Of a stretch of DNA of 64,000 nt, positions 19,098 through 28,218 are shown piece after piece. The stretch spans positions 1 through 64,000 of the forward strand of contig NZ_JAGRPU010000024.1 in the NCBI RefSeq assembly GCF_024606225.1, written 5' to 3'. Under the pieces are notes generated by a model. That model saw only the letters and a list, made by a program, of their open reading frames with translations. It was not told the DNA's origin and searched no databases. The position numbers and the translations under genes are program-made. How positions within the stretch are numbered: the first letter of the stretch is position 1; each line of letters starts with the position of its first letter. Origin of the DNA: Endozoicomonas sp. ISHI1 (lineage in GTDB: Bacteria > Pseudomonadota > Gammaproteobacteria > Pseudomonadales > Endozoicomonadaceae).

Positions 19098-19613
19098 TTT
19101 CAGGCGTTCATCAAGGGGAGTCAGTTGTCCTCGTTGTCTATCCCGTAGAAGGCATCGAGCTTTTTTGACAGCACCAAAAGAGCAGCAGTTTCGGCTAATG
19201 CCTTATCTTTACGGCGAAGCTCGCTCTCAAGTTTCAGAATACGCTTTCGATCCTGTTGAGCTTGTTTTTTCTCTTGTCTGGCCTATTGTCCAGACTGATC
19301 TGCACCAGAAATACAGGCTTGCTTCCACTCGTGCACCTGTTACGGGTAAAGCCCTTTTTTACGGCAATACTCGCTCAGCTCTGCTTCAGAAAGTGCGGCA
19401 GTTTCAACGACTACGGCAAAGCGGGCTTCAGCAGACCACTGCTCTGAATTATGTTCATTCCCTGGCACGGGCAACCCTTTATCTCTTAACTGTCTGCGCC
19501 AATTGTACAGGGTCTGCTCGCTAATGCCTTCTTCTTTGGCAACGTCAGGAACAGAGCGATTGAGGGGTGGTAAAAGCTTTTTCAATACAGCGGCTTTACG
19601 TTCTTCAGAATAA
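19098..19613 (-). pseudogene. IS3-family OrfA, broken by two stops and an insertion
   Basis: The reading frame YSEERKAAVLKKLLPPLNRSV, SEQTLYNWRRQLRDKG, EQWSAEARFAVVVETAAL and SEYCRKKGLYP is typical of IS3 OrfA (HTH plus leucine zipper). It is stopped by TAA after GLYP and by TAG after ADQSGQ, and continues in the same frame as LKLESELRRKDKALAETAALLVLSKK before the usual shift to orfB. Its first codons (GTG CCT AGT) lie beyond the 159-bp element, at about 19777-19787. Confidence 0.85.
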
Positions 19614-19617
19614 CTAG

Positions 19618-19776
19618 CAGCCTGTCGGACTTAAGCGTCCGTAGCGAGGATTGCAAGAAATTGAGGATAAAAATTTCTGCTTCTGAGGAGAATAGCGAGC
19701 TATTTGACGAAGAAGCAGGAATTTTTAGACCAATTTATTGCAACCGCAGTAGGACAGCCTTAAGTCCGACAGGCTG
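19618..19776. repeat. 159-bp palindromic element, copy 1, flanked by CTAG
   Basis: MITE-like unit with perfect 18-bp terminal inverted repeats (CAGCCTGTCGGACTTAAG and its complement) and CTAG at both sides (19614-19617 and 19777-19780). Inside lie nested complementary arms: TTGCAA with TTGCAA, and CTGCTTCT with AGAAGCAG. The central block TGAGGAGAATAGCGAGCTAT is shared exactly with copy 2. It is inserted in the transposase orfA. Removing it and one CTAG restores GTG CCT AGT TAT TCT GAA GAA CGT with an AGACAGG ribosome site upstream, which proves insertion with a 4-bp target duplication. It encodes no protein. Confidence 0.85.
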
Positions 19777-19794
19777 CTAGGCACTATAACCTGT

Positions 19795-20802
19795 CTACCG
19801 CCCCCGCTGTTTTATTAGTTGGTTGATTATTAACGGGGACAACAATCCTGACACAGTGGGTGGGTGGTAGGTATATGTAGTAAACGATTGACGTGCACCA
19901 AACGTTTGTCTCACCAAATCATCTTCTTTCACAAAGTCTAATGGAATCTTACTTTCTTCAACAGAGTTACGCGGCAATCGTAGCTTTCCTTTTGGAGCCA
20001 AACAAGCCCTTACTGCTAAAAAGTACTCATCTGAAAATCTCATAAAGTTACATAAAGGACCTTCATCTCTTATTTCATCGTATTTTTTATTGAGTGTTCT
20101 TAGAAATTCAGTTGCCCTTTTGTCTCCCCACTGCAGTAAAACATCAGGTTTAAGGCTTGCTATTATATCCAAAGTATCATGACCTGAATGACCTGAATGA
20201 CCGGAATGATGATCACCAAGATCATGACCACAGCCAAGTATTAAAACAGAATGTTTTTCTGGGTGCAGCCCATTTAAAATTACAACACCATATTTTTTGT
20301 GGATATTATCAAGCTCTTCATCTGTTACTGATGTTTTTAAATCTAGTTTTTTATTTTTCAAATGAAGTTCAATAAAGTAATCCAGTTCATCATAAGCATC
20401 CAGAGAAAGTCGAGATTTTATTCTTTGAGCTTCGACTTTTGCTGATGGAGACTCCCCTCCGGAAGGGCATGTGTACAAAGGATTATCTATGTCATTCATT
20501 GAACTAAAGATCAGGTTGGCAATTTTTAAACCAGTTTTTTGAGAATCTTCACCGACGAACATTACACCCTTTTCAGTCAACTTTTTCTGTGTAATATGCA
20601 AATCCTGGTTTTTTGAATTATCAGGTAGATCCTTTACGTCAATCTTTCTTCTTTTAATATCCATACCAAAAGCTGCTATGCCTTCGCTAGCAGGTATTTT
20701 TTTTGTTTGAATCCTTTTAGTTTTACCAACATCCTGGTCTTCATCAGTTAAAGAACCACCCGCTTTGTTAATTGAAGATGGTTTTTTTCCTGGTATATCC
20801 AT
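19795..20802 (-). CDS. Orphan protein with methyltransferase-like motif and His-Ser-Gly repeat, 335 aa
   Basis: Unrecognised. Start chosen at 20802 (MDIPGKKPSS), with AGAG upstream; a longer start at 20880 has no better site. The N-terminal 80 residues are Lys-rich and likely disordered (GKTKRIQTKKIPAS, MDIKRRKIDVKDL). The C-terminal half has VLILGCGHDLGDH followed by DTLDIIASLKPDVLLQWGD, which resembles SAM-methyltransferase motifs I and II, and GKLRLPRNS. It is interrupted by GHSGHSGHSGH, encoded by imperfect 9-bp repeats at about 20178-20206. No signal peptide. AT-rich, flanked by an IS, so probably acquired; an effector role is possible but unproven. Confidence 0.6.
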   Translation of the reverse strand: MDIPGKKPSSINKAGGSLTDEDQDVGKTKRIQTKKIPASEGIAAFGMDIKRRKIDVKDLPDNSKNQDLHITQKKLTEKGVMFVGEDSQKTGLKIANLIFSSMNDIDNPLYTCPSGGESPSAKVEAQRIKSRLSLDAYDELDYFIELHLKNKKLDLKTSVTDEELDNIHKKYGVVILNGLHPEKHSVLILGCGHDLGDHHSGHSGHSGHDTLDIIASLKPDVLLQWGDKRATEFLRTLNKKYDEIRDEGPLCNFMRFSDEYFLAVRACLAPKGKLRLPRNSVEESKIPLDFVKEDDLVRQTFGARQSFTTYTYHPPTVSGLLSPLIINQLIKQRGR

Positions 20803-21314
20803 GTTTACTCTTTGTATCAATGTTAAGGTGAACCCACTGTCAAGACAGCAAATCAACGAGTCTGAGTTAAGTCCTGACAATCATCGAAAACTCCTCATGC
20901 AAAGTGAATTGCCTTCGGTGCGTTGTAATCCAACGACTGATGCACTCACTCTAGTAAATCGTCCAATCCTCCCTAAAGCTTAGAAACCGTCAAAAACAGT
21001 AGCTGTCCTTTCCACTGACTGAACTGGACAGCGGCAACCTGATGCTCACTGGCCAGCCGATTAAATTATAGTCTTGTCACCCCTTCAGGGTTCCAGTGCT
21101 ACCATTGTACCTTCGTCACATCAACCCATTTGTTTCCAATAGGAAACAAATGGGTTGATGTGAAACATCCAAATTTGCTACTCTGCCAATACTCTGAATA
21201 TCTGTTGGACTTCTTAAAATCATACGATTCGGGACTTATCGAAGAACAACATTGGTTTCTGTCAACCCAGTATCGTCAGGAGCCTAACCGATAGTAATAC
21301 AAGCGGGGCGAACC
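20803..21314. other. Intergenic region with a perfect hairpin, upstream of sdaA
   Basis: No gene is seen. The stretch holds the 22-bp inverted repeat at 21116-21163 and presumably the sdaA promoter; an AGCGGGGCGAACC segment precedes the sdaA ATG, so the ribosome site is modest. Confidence 0.5.
21116..21163. repeat. Perfect 22-bp inverted repeat with 4-base loop
   Basis: Left arm 21116-21137 (TCACATCAACCCATTTGTTT then CC), loop AATA, right arm 21142-21163 exactly complementary. No run of T follows on either strand, so it is not a standard terminator. It lies about 150 bp before sdaA. Confidence 0.85.
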
Positions 21315-22694
21315 ATGGGACTGAGCATTTTCGACCTTTTTAAAATTGGCATCGGGCCTTCGTCTTCACATACAGTAGGCCCCATGGTGGCAGCCAACCG
21401 TTTTCTGGATGAACTCCACTCAAATCAGCACTTCGAGCAGGCACACCGTATAAAGGCCGACCTCTACGGCTCTCTGGCCATGACCGGAGAAGGGCACGCC
21501 ACCGATGTTGCCGTCCTTCTTGGGCTCATGGGGGAGCACCCTGATAGAGTCAACCCTGATAAAGTGCACGAATACGTCTCTGATATAAAGGACAACAACC
21601 GACTGGAGCTGGGTGGAATCAGGGCCATTTCATTTCATTTCGACACTGATCTGCAATTTCATTTTGGAAACTCCCTGCCCAATCACCCCAATGGCATGTC
21701 ACTGACAGCTCTGGATGCCAATGGGCAGATTCTTTATAAAAACCAATATTACTCGGTCGGTGGCGGTTTTGTTCTCAACGAACAGGAAGCTTCTTCCAAT
21801 CTATCAACCAACCTGCAGTCTGCTCCCATTCCTTTCCCTTTTGAAAAGGGTCTGGACCTACTGGACCACGGCAAAAAAAGTGGTTTATCCATTGCCGAGC
21901 TGGTACTTGAAAACGAAAAACATCTGGGGCGCAGCCAGAATATTCCCAAGGATCTGATGGCCATCTGGCAGGTGATGGATCAATGTATCCAGCGCGGTTG
22001 CGAGCAAACCGGAAAATTGCCCGGAGGATTGGATGTTGACCGTCGTGCCAATGACATACACAAACGCCTGATCAACAAACCAAAAGATCAGTGGGATGAC
22101 CTGCAAAGCATGGACTGGGTGAGTCTTTTTGCCCTGGCCGTGAATGAAGAGAATGCAGCGGGTGGTCGGGTCGTCACCGCACCCACTAACGGTGCTGCGG
22201 GAGTTATTCCAGCGGTTCTGGCTTATTATGATCGCTTTGTTCCCGGCAGTTCTGATCAGGGTATTCAGACTTTTCTGGCTACTGCTGCGGCCATCGGTAT
22301 GTTGTACAAAAAGAACGCCTCCATTTCAGCCGCTGAAGTCGGCTGTCAGGGAGAGATCGGGGTAGCCTGCTCTATGGCAGCGGGAGCACTCTGCGCCGTT
22401 TTGGGCGGTACTAATGAACAGATAGAAAATGCAGCAGAAATTGGCATGGAACATAACCTTGGGCTGACCTGTGACCCGGTTGGAGGTCTGGTTCAGGTGC
22501 CATGCATAGAGCGAAACACTATGGGTGCAGTCAAGGCCATTAACGCGGCACGACTCGCCTTACAGGGTACCGGCCAGCATCGGGTCTCACTGGACAGCGT
22601 GATAGAAACCATGCACCAGACTGGCCTGGACATGCAGGATAAGTACAAGGAAACCGCCACCGGCGGACTGGCAGTCAATGTTGTCGTGTGCTGA
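21315..22694 (+). CDS. sdaA: L-serine ammonia-lyase (iron-sulfur type)
   Basis: Deaminates L-serine to pyruvate and ammonia with a [4Fe-4S] cluster in the cytoplasm. At 459 aa it is the single-chain form: an N-terminal beta domain with [20 protein letters not shown] (residues 4-23) and a catalytic alpha domain with [17 protein letters not shown] and Cys motifs [17 protein letters not shown] and [18 protein letters not shown]. It is directly upstream of gcvP and gcvT on the same strand, so serine degradation and glycine cleavage are grouped. The 159-bp palindrome separates it from gcvP. Confidence 0.95.
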   Translation: MGLSIFDLFKIGIGPSSSHTVGPMVAANRFLDELHSNQHFEQAHRIKADLYGSLAMTGEGHATDVAVLLGLMGEHPDRVNPDKVHEYVSDIKDNNRLELGGIRAISFHFDTDLQFHFGNSLPNHPNGMSLTALDANGQILYKNQYYSVGGGFVLNEQEASSNLSTNLQSAPIPFPFEKGLDLLDHGKKSGLSIAELVLENEKHLGRSQNIPKDLMAIWQVMDQCIQRGCEQTGKLPGGLDVDRRANDIHKRLINKPKDQWDDLQSMDWVSLFALAVNEENAAGGRVVTAPTNGAAGVIPAVLAYYDRFVPGSSDQGIQTFLATAAAIGMLYKKNASISAAEVGCQGEIGVACSMAAGALCAVLGGTNEQIENAAEIGMEHNLGLTCDPVGGLVQVPCIERNTMGAVKAINAARLALQGTGQHRVSLDSVIETMHQTGLDMQDKYKETATGGLAVNVVVC

Positions 22695-22763
22695 GACTCG
22701 TGACAGATGCCAATAAAACCAAAAATAATCAGCACAAATACCCAGGATGCTCCGTATAACTAG

Positions 22764-22922
22764 GAGGCTGACCGAGAATAGCGCCCGTAGCGAGGACGGC
22801 AGAAAATTGAGGATGAAAATTCGGTTTTGTGAGGAGAATAGCGAGCTATTTGACGAACAAAAGCGGATTTTCAGACCAATTTGCTGCCGCCGCAGTAGGG
22901 CAGTCTATTCTCGGTCAGCCTC
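22764..22922. repeat. 159-bp palindromic element, copy 2, flanked by CTAG
   Basis: Same length as the copy at 19618. It has 18-bp perfect inverted ends GAGGCTGACCGAGAATAG and complement, with CTAG at 22760-22763 and 22923-22926. It shares with copy 1 the core blocks CGTAGCGAGGA, TGAGGAGAATAGCGAGCTAT, AGACCAATTT and CCGCAGTAGG. The stems differ but remain paired: GGCAG with CTGCC, and CGGTTTTGT with ACAAAAGCG. It sits between sdaA and gcvP and lies within a spurious in-frame extension of gcvP. Confidence 0.85.
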
Positions 22923-22926
22923 CTAG

Positions 22927-23029
22927 GAGCACACCCATGGGAGCATGGGCCGAGAGCTACGGTTCAGGTGTTTTTAGACCATCACAGGGCTGTCCCATCC
23001 ACCGACAGCCGTCAGAGAAAGGTAGAAAC
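22927..23029 (+). promoter_or_regulatory. gcvP leader, possible degenerate glycine-riboswitch-like structure
   Basis: The 103-base leader can form an outer stem ATGGGA / TCCCAT (about 22936 and 22994) enclosing GGGCCGAGAGCTACGGTTCAGG and AGACCATCACAGGG. This loosely recalls the CCGAAGGRGC, CUCAGGC and GGAC elements of glycine aptamers. The match is weak and only one aptamer could fit. A clear ribosome binding site GAGAAAGG precedes the ATG. Confidence 0.25.
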
Positions 23030-25936
23030 ATGGCTGTTGATAAACAGGCACTCAGCGCTCTGGAACAGAGCAACGCATTTACCGGCCGTCACATTGGCCC
23101 GGATCAGGCTCAGCAACAGGCAATGCTGTCCGAACTGAAACTGGAGTCACTGTCTGATCTGATTGAACAGACCGTTCCCAAAGCTATTCGCCCAAACGTT
23201 ACCTCTGGAGAGAGCCCTCTGGCTGTAGCAGCGGGCAAAACAGAAGTTCAGGCGCTGGAATACCTGCGTGCACTAGCCGACCAGAACAAGGTGAACAAGT
23301 CTTACATCGGTATGGGTTACTACAACACCCACATTCCAAACGTTATCCTCAGAAACGTTCTGGAAAACCCCGGCTGGTACACCGCCTACACCCCTTATCA
23401 ACCCGAAATCTCCCAGGGCCGTCTGGAAGCTCTGCTGAATTTCCAGCAAATGGTTATGGACCTGACCGGCATGGAAGTCGCCAACGCTTCCCTGCTGGAC
23501 GAAGCCACCGCTGCTGCTGAAGCCATGGCGCTTTGCTTCAGATCAAGCCGTAGCAAGAATCCGATATTCTTTGTTGCTGACGACGTTCACCCACAAACCA
23601 TCGACGTCATCAAAACCCGTGCTGAGCACATGGGTATCCGGGTAGAAGTCGGCAATCCCGTTACTGATCTGGAAAAACACGACATCTTCGGTGTACAGCT
23701 GCAATACCCTGGCACTTACGGACAGATTACCGATGTTGCCAGCATCGTCGCCAAAGCCAAAGAGCAAAAAGCCATGGTGTCTGTCGCCACTGACCTGATG
23801 GCTCTGATGCTGCTGAAATCACCCGGCGAACTGGGGGCTGACATTGCCCTGGGCAGCAGCCAGCGGTTTGGTGTTCCCATGGGCTTTGGTGGTCCTCACG
23901 CTGCTTTCTTCGCTGCCAGTGAAAAACTGAAGCGCTCCATTCCGGGTCGCATTATCGGTGTCTCCATCGACCGCCGTGGCAACCAGGCTTATCGCATGGC
24001 GATGCAGACCCGTGAGCAGCATATCCGTCGTGAAAAAGCGACGTCCAACATCTGTACTGCCCAGGCTCTGCTGGCCAACATTGCTGCGTTCTATGCCGTT
24101 TACCACGGGCCACAGGGTCTAAAAACCATTGCCGAGCGCATCCACCGTCTGACCACTATTCTGCACAAAGGCCTGACGACTCTCGGTGTTCAGTGCAACA
24201 ACACCTTCTTTGATACTCTGACCCTGAAAGTAGGCAGTCAGCAAGAAGCGATCTATAACCGTGCCCTTGAAGCCGGTTGCAACCTGCGTCGCATCAGCTT
24301 CGATCAACTGGGTATCAGCATTGATGAGACCACAACAGCGGAAGACATCACGCAGCTCTTCAATGTCATTCTGGGACAGGGTCAGGATCTGGATATCCAG
24401 ACCATCGACAGTCAGATTGCAGTGTCCGGCCTCAAAGACGAACATCGTCGTACTGATGCCGTCCTGACTCACCCGACCTTCAACAGCTATCATTCCGAAA
24501 CCGATATGATGCGCTACCTGAAGCGTCTGGAGAACAAGGATTACTCCCTGACCCACGGCATGATTCCTCTGGGCTCCTGCACCATGAAACTGAATGCCGC
24601 CGCTGAAATGATTCCGGTGTCCTGGCCTGAATTTGCCAACATCCACCCGTTTGCGCCCAGAGATCAGGTCAAGGGTTATATGACCATGATCAACGAACTG
24701 GAAGCGGCACTGGAAGAAATCACCGGTTACGACAAAATCTCCATGCAGCCCAATTCCGGAGCCCAGGGAGAATACGCCGGTCTGCTGGCCATTCGTAACT
24801 ATCAGGAAGCCAATGACCAGGCACACAGAAATATCTGCCTGATCCCCTCTTCTGCTCACGGCACCAACCCGGCTTCTGCCGCTATGGTCGGCATGAAAGT
24901 GGTCGTCGTTGACTGTGACGAGAATGGTAACGTGGATGTTGCCGATCTTCAGGCCAAAGCAGAACAGCACAGTGATAACCTGTCCTGCCTGATGGTCACC
25001 TACCCTTCCACCCACGGTGTTTATGAAGAAGAGATTCGCAATATCTGCGACATCGTCCACGAACACGGGGGTCAGGTCTACATGGATGGTGCCAACATGA
25101 ATGCCCTGGTTGGTATTGCCAAACCCGGCAAGTTCGGCTCCGACGTTTCGCATCTGAACCTGCATAAAACCTTCGCCATTCCTCACGGTGGCGGCGGTCC
25201 CGGCATGGGCCCCATTGGTGTCAGAAGCCACCTGGCGCCTTACCTGCCAAACCACTGCGTCAGCCCGATTGAAGGTGATAACGAAGGCATGGGGGCAGTA
25301 TCAGCAGCGCCATTTGGCAGCGCCTCCATCCTGCCCATCAGTTATCTGTACATTGTCATGTTGGGACAGCAGGGCCTGCAGCAATCCAGTGAAGTCGCCA
25401 TTCTCAACGCCAACTACATGGCTGACAAGCTGGCTGCTCACTACGACGTACTTTATCGTGGCCGCAACAACAAGGTGGCTCATGAGTGCATTATCGATAT
25501 TCGTCCGATCAAAGAAGCCTGCGGTGTCACTGAAGAAGACATTGCCAAGCGACTGATGGATTACGGTTTCCATGCACCAACTATGTCCTTCCCGGTTGCC
25601 GGCACTCTGATGATTGAGCCGACCGAATCCGAATCCAAAGACGAGATCGATCGTTTCGTGAGTGCCATGATTGCCATTCGCAAAGAAGTTCGCAAGGTAC
25701 AGGAAGGCGAATGGCCTGCCGAAGACAACCCGCTGTGCAATGCTCCGCACACCATGGCAGATCTGGTAGACAGCGAGTGGAGCCACCCTTACACACGTGA
25801 AGAAGCCGTCTTCCCGCTTAAAAGCTCTATCAATGGCAAGTATTGGCCCACTGCCAACCGTATCGACAATGTCTACGGCGATCGTAACTTTATCTGCTCC
25901 TGCCCGTCTATCGAAAGCTATCGAGAAAAAGACTAA
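23030..25936 (+). CDS. gcvP: Glycine dehydrogenase (decarboxylating), P protein
   Basis: PLP enzyme of the glycine cleavage system: decarboxylates glycine and transfers aminomethyl to lipoyl-GcvH. The start is set at 23030 ([11 protein letters not shown]), after GAGAAAGG. This gives 968 aa, the usual size, and excludes 67 upstream residues that read through the palindromic repeat. Landmarks: [10 protein letters not shown] near the N-terminus, [20 protein letters not shown], the PLP lysine in [20 protein letters not shown], and the C-terminal [13 protein letters not shown]. gcvT follows after 74 bp; gcvH is not in the window. Confidence 0.95.
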   Translation: MAVDKQALSALEQSNAFTGRHIGPDQAQQQAMLSELKLESLSDLIEQTVPKAIRPNVTSGESPLAVAAGKTEVQALEYLRALADQNKVNKSYIGMGYYNTHIPNVILRNVLENPGWYTAYTPYQPEISQGRLEALLNFQQMVMDLTGMEVANASLLDEATAAAEAMALCFRSSRSKNPIFFVADDVHPQTIDVIKTRAEHMGIRVEVGNPVTDLEKHDIFGVQLQYPGTYGQITDVASIVAKAKEQKAMVSVATDLMALMLLKSPGELGADIALGSSQRFGVPMGFGGPHAAFFAASEKLKRSIPGRIIGVSIDRRGNQAYRMAMQTREQHIRREKATSNICTAQALLANIAAFYAVYHGPQGLKTIAERIHRLTTILHKGLTTLGVQCNNTFFDTLTLKVGSQQEAIYNRALEAGCNLRRISFDQLGISIDETTTAEDITQLFNVILGQGQDLDIQTIDSQIAVSGLKDEHRRTDAVLTHPTFNSYHSETDMMRYLKRLENKDYSLTHGMIPLGSCTMKLNAAAEMIPVSWPEFANIHPFAPRDQVKGYMTMINELEAALEEITGYDKISMQPNSGAQGEYAGLLAIRNYQEANDQAHRNICLIPSSAHGTNPASAAMVGMKVVVVDCDENGNVDVADLQAKAEQHSDNLSCLMVTYPSTHGVYEEEIRNICDIVHEHGGQVYMDGANMNALVGIAKPGKFGSDVSHLNLHKTFAIPHGGGGPGMGPIGVRSHLAPYLPNHCVSPIEGDNEGMGAVSAAPFGSASILPISYLYIVMLGQQGLQQSSEVAILNANYMADKLAAHYDVLYRGRNNKVAHECIIDIRPIKEACGVTEEDIAKRLMDYGFHAPTMSFPVAGTLMIEPTESESKDEIDRFVSAMIAIRKEVRKVQEGEWPAEDNPLCNAPHTMADLVDSEWSHPYTREEAVFPLKSSINGKYWPTANRIDNVYGDRNFICSCPSIESYREKD

Positions 25937-25957
25937 CGTCGTCTGAGAACCAGCATT

Positions 25958-25984
25958 AAACCGGGGAAACTGCTTCCCCGGTTT
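25958..25984 (+). terminator. Intercistronic hairpin between gcvP and gcvT
   Basis: 11-bp perfect stem AAACCGGGGAA / TTCCCCGGTTT with loop ACTGC. It ends in only three Ts, so it may attenuate transcription or stabilise the gcvP mRNA, lowering gcvT relative to gcvP. Confidence 0.55.
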
Positions 25985-26010
25985 CTACACTATTTCAGGG
26001 AGTCTTTGTA

Positions 26011-27129
26011 ATGACTGATCTCAAAAAAACACCACTCCATGGCCTGCACCTGGAGCTGGGCGCAAAAATGGTTCCTTTCGCGGGCTTCGATATGCCGGTC
26101 CAGTATCCTCTGGGGGTTAAAGCTGAGCACCTGCATACCCGTGCTCAAGCGGGTTTGTTCGATGTCTCCCACATGGGGCAGGTTCGTCTGACAGGCAACA
26201 ATCCGGCCAGGGCTCTGGAAGCTCTGGTACCTGTCGACATTATTGATCTGCCTGAGCGCAAGCAACGCTATGCCCTGTTCACCAATGAACAGGGGGGCGT
26301 GATGGACGACCTGATGGTCACCAACGAAGGCAATAACAGTCTGTATGTGGTTGTCAACGCTGCCTGCAAGGATCAGGACATTGCTCACATGAGGGCTCAT
26401 CTGCCTGAGGATGTAAAGCTGGAGGTTCTGGACGACCGTGCTCTGGTCGCTATTCAGGGCCCTGAAGCGAAATCTGTTATGGCCCGCTTTGCACCTGAAA
26501 CAGAAAAGATGGTTTTCATGGACTCTGTTCATATCACCATTGAAGGCGTTGACGTTTACATCAGCCGCTCGGGTTACACCGGTGAAGATGGTTTTGAAAT
26601 CTCAATCCCGGAAGCGGATGCAGAAAAATTCTGTCGTATGTTGCTGGATCAGCCAGAAGTGGAGTTCATTGGTCTGGGAGCCCGTGACTCCCTGCGTCTG
26701 GAAAGTGGACTTTGCTTGTATGGTCACGATCTGGATACAGAAACCACCCCCATCGAAAGCAGCCTGATCTGGGCCATCAGCAAAAACCGTCGTAAGGATG
26801 GTGAGCGTGCTGGCGGCTTTCCCGGTGCGGACAAGATCCTGAGCCAGATTGAAAACAAAGACTTCACCCGCAAACGTGTTGGTTTGATCGGCAGCAGTCG
26901 TGCACCGGTTCGTGAAGGGACTGAAGTCGTCAATGCCGAAGGTGAGAAGATCGGCGTGGTGACTTCGGGAACCTTTGGACCCACTGTCGGCGCACCGGTT
27001 GCCATGGCTTATGTTGCCACTGAATACGCCGCTCTGGAAACAGAAGTTTTTGCTCAGGTGCGCGGTAAAAAACTGCCTATGACTGTGAGTCGTATGCCGT
27101 TTATTGAACAGCGTTACTACCGTGGTTGA
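26011..27129 (+). CDS. gcvT: Glycine cleavage system aminomethyltransferase, T protein
   Basis: Transfers the methylene from aminomethyl-GcvH to tetrahydrofolate and releases ammonia. 372 aa, the standard size. Motifs: LHLELGAKMVPFAGFDMPVQY at the N-terminus, FDVSHMGQVRLTG, the folate-site segment RSGYTGEDGFEISIP, GLGARDSLRLESGLCLYGHD and the C-terminal barrel VRGKKLPMTVSRMPF. AGGGAGT precedes the ATG. It follows gcvP and ends at a strong terminator. Confidence 0.95.
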   Translation: MTDLKKTPLHGLHLELGAKMVPFAGFDMPVQYPLGVKAEHLHTRAQAGLFDVSHMGQVRLTGNNPARALEALVPVDIIDLPERKQRYALFTNEQGGVMDDLMVTNEGNNSLYVVVNAACKDQDIAHMRAHLPEDVKLEVLDDRALVAIQGPEAKSVMARFAPETEKMVFMDSVHITIEGVDVYISRSGYTGEDGFEISIPEADAEKFCRMLLDQPEVEFIGLGARDSLRLESGLCLYGHDLDTETTPIESSLIWAISKNRRKDGERAGGFPGADKILSQIENKDFTRKRVGLIGSSRAPVREGTEVVNAEGEKIGVVTSGTFGPTVGAPVAMAYVATEYAALETEVFAQVRGKKLPMTVSRMPFIEQRYYRG

Positions 27130-27135
27130 TAAATT

Positions 27136-27159
27136 AAAGCCCGGTTTTCCGGGCTTTTT
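27136..27159 (+). terminator. Rho-independent terminator after gcvT
   Basis: Stem AAAGCCCGG / CCGGGCTTT with loop TTTT and a run of five Ts, right after the gcvT stop. It also faces the convergent jetD. Confidence 0.85.
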
Positions 27160-27172
27160 AATGAATAAGGAA

Positions 27173-28213
27173 TCAACCAGATTTAAGGCTATTAGACAAA
27201 ATCATCAATTGATGGTCCTCAATCCCTCCGAGGCAATATTCCCCGATAACACTGCTTTTCAGACACTCCTGATCCAGCCCTTGCGAATATCGACTGACCC
27301 CTGCAGCCTTCTGCCCCTCTTTGCCAGCCGCTTTTACATAGGGATGAGAGAAACCTGCTTCCACTTTTTCCACCATAGGCAGATAAAGACGACTCAAACG
27401 ACATTGTGGATACTGTTGTTGGATTGTTCGGAAAATTTTCAAGCCTTCATGGTCAAGATCTCCCCAGAAAAACAACTCCGGATGATCCAGCAGGGTCATA
27501 AGATCCTGTGATGTACCTGCTCTGGAAATGCCCACTACTGACTTCCTGTTTTCAATCACCTGAAGCCAGCCTAATCCGTATCCAAAAGTACTGATTAGTG
27601 CCATTTTGAGGTGCAGTCCCAGCTGGATACAAGCCTCAAAACTCTGGGGATTCTCAATCAACAACACCTGCTCCGGCTGTTCAGGAGTGGCAGTTACCAC
27701 ATAACTGACAGGCTTTCTGAACTGGTCAGGATCAATACCAAACTGCTGAAGGCTTCGCTTGCCCAGAGCATTAAGAAGCTTGGATGAACCCAAAAGATAC
27801 CGGGCGGAAGCCTCATAAGCCGTCATTTGATAAGCTGCGGGCAAATCTGATTTTAACTGGTGCAAACCATCAGCCAGTTTCTGCATGTCTTCCCGGGTCC
27901 AGTAAGACAGTGACTCATGGCAAGCAGCCAATGCCAAGCCATCTGAATAGTTGTGCAGAATCTCTCGCCAACACTGTTGAGTTGCCGATTCCGCTGGATT
28001 AACCGGACAGGACAACTTCCCATAACGCACATCTTCATGAGAAGAGGTGATTTTACGCTCCTCTGCCAGAGCCTTCAGTATCTCTTCAATAACCAGAAGA
28101 CTCTCTATACCCAGAGACTTCTGAATCATTTTTGGCGCAGAGCGAGCATTAGTCGCAGTTCTTTTTTTTATAAACCAGTCAAACACTCGTTCCTTGTCTT
28201 CTTCAGAGTACAT
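27173..28213 (-). CDS. jetD: Wadjet nuclease subunit JetD (TOPRIM-like)
   Basis: Nuclease component of a Wadjet-type anti-plasmid system, thought to cut DNA that the SMC complex has recognised as a small circle. The protein is 346 aa, with an N-terminal winged-helix-like part (residues 1-70) and a C-terminal TOPRIM-like domain. The conserved Glu is in VLLIENPQSFEA and the DxD in FFWGDLDHEGLKIF, so the metal-binding residues are present. It is the last gene of jetABCD, starting five bases after jetC. Confidence 0.85.
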   Translation of the reverse strand: MYSEEDKERVFDWFIKKRTATNARSAPKMIQKSLGIESLLVIEEILKALAEERKITSSHEDVRYGKLSCPVNPAESATQQCWREILHNYSDGLALAACHESLSYWTREDMQKLADGLHQLKSDLPAAYQMTAYEASARYLLGSSKLLNALGKRSLQQFGIDPDQFRKPVSYVVTATPEQPEQVLLIENPQSFEACIQLGLHLKMALISTFGYGLGWLQVIENRKSVVGISRAGTSQDLMTLLDHPELFFWGDLDHEGLKIFRTIQQQYPQCRLSRLYLPMVEKVEAGFSHPYVKAAGKEGQKAAGVSRYSQGLDQECLKSSVIGEYCLGGIEDHQLMILSNSLKSG

Positions 28214-28218
28214 TCAAA

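Larger units (their letters stand above)
18033..19806 (-). mobile_element. IS3-family insertion sequence, degenerate and carrying a nested 159-bp element
   Basis: The element spans orfA (start near 19787) and orfB (end 18057). OrfA has two in-frame stops, a palindromic element is inserted after its first codons, and orfB is intact. I could not define the terminal inverted repeats with confidence; the boundaries given are approximate (GGTAG occurs near both ends, but similarity beyond it is weak). Confidence 0.7.

Noticed and set aside
22829-23029. In-frame N-terminal extension of gcvP
   Set aside because: The 67 codons read through the mobile palindrome; GAGAAAGG and family length support the start at 23030.
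24119-25255. 378-residue minus-strand open frame inside gcvP
   Set aside because: It is antisense to a highly conserved gene with strong codon bias, which produces long mirror frames.
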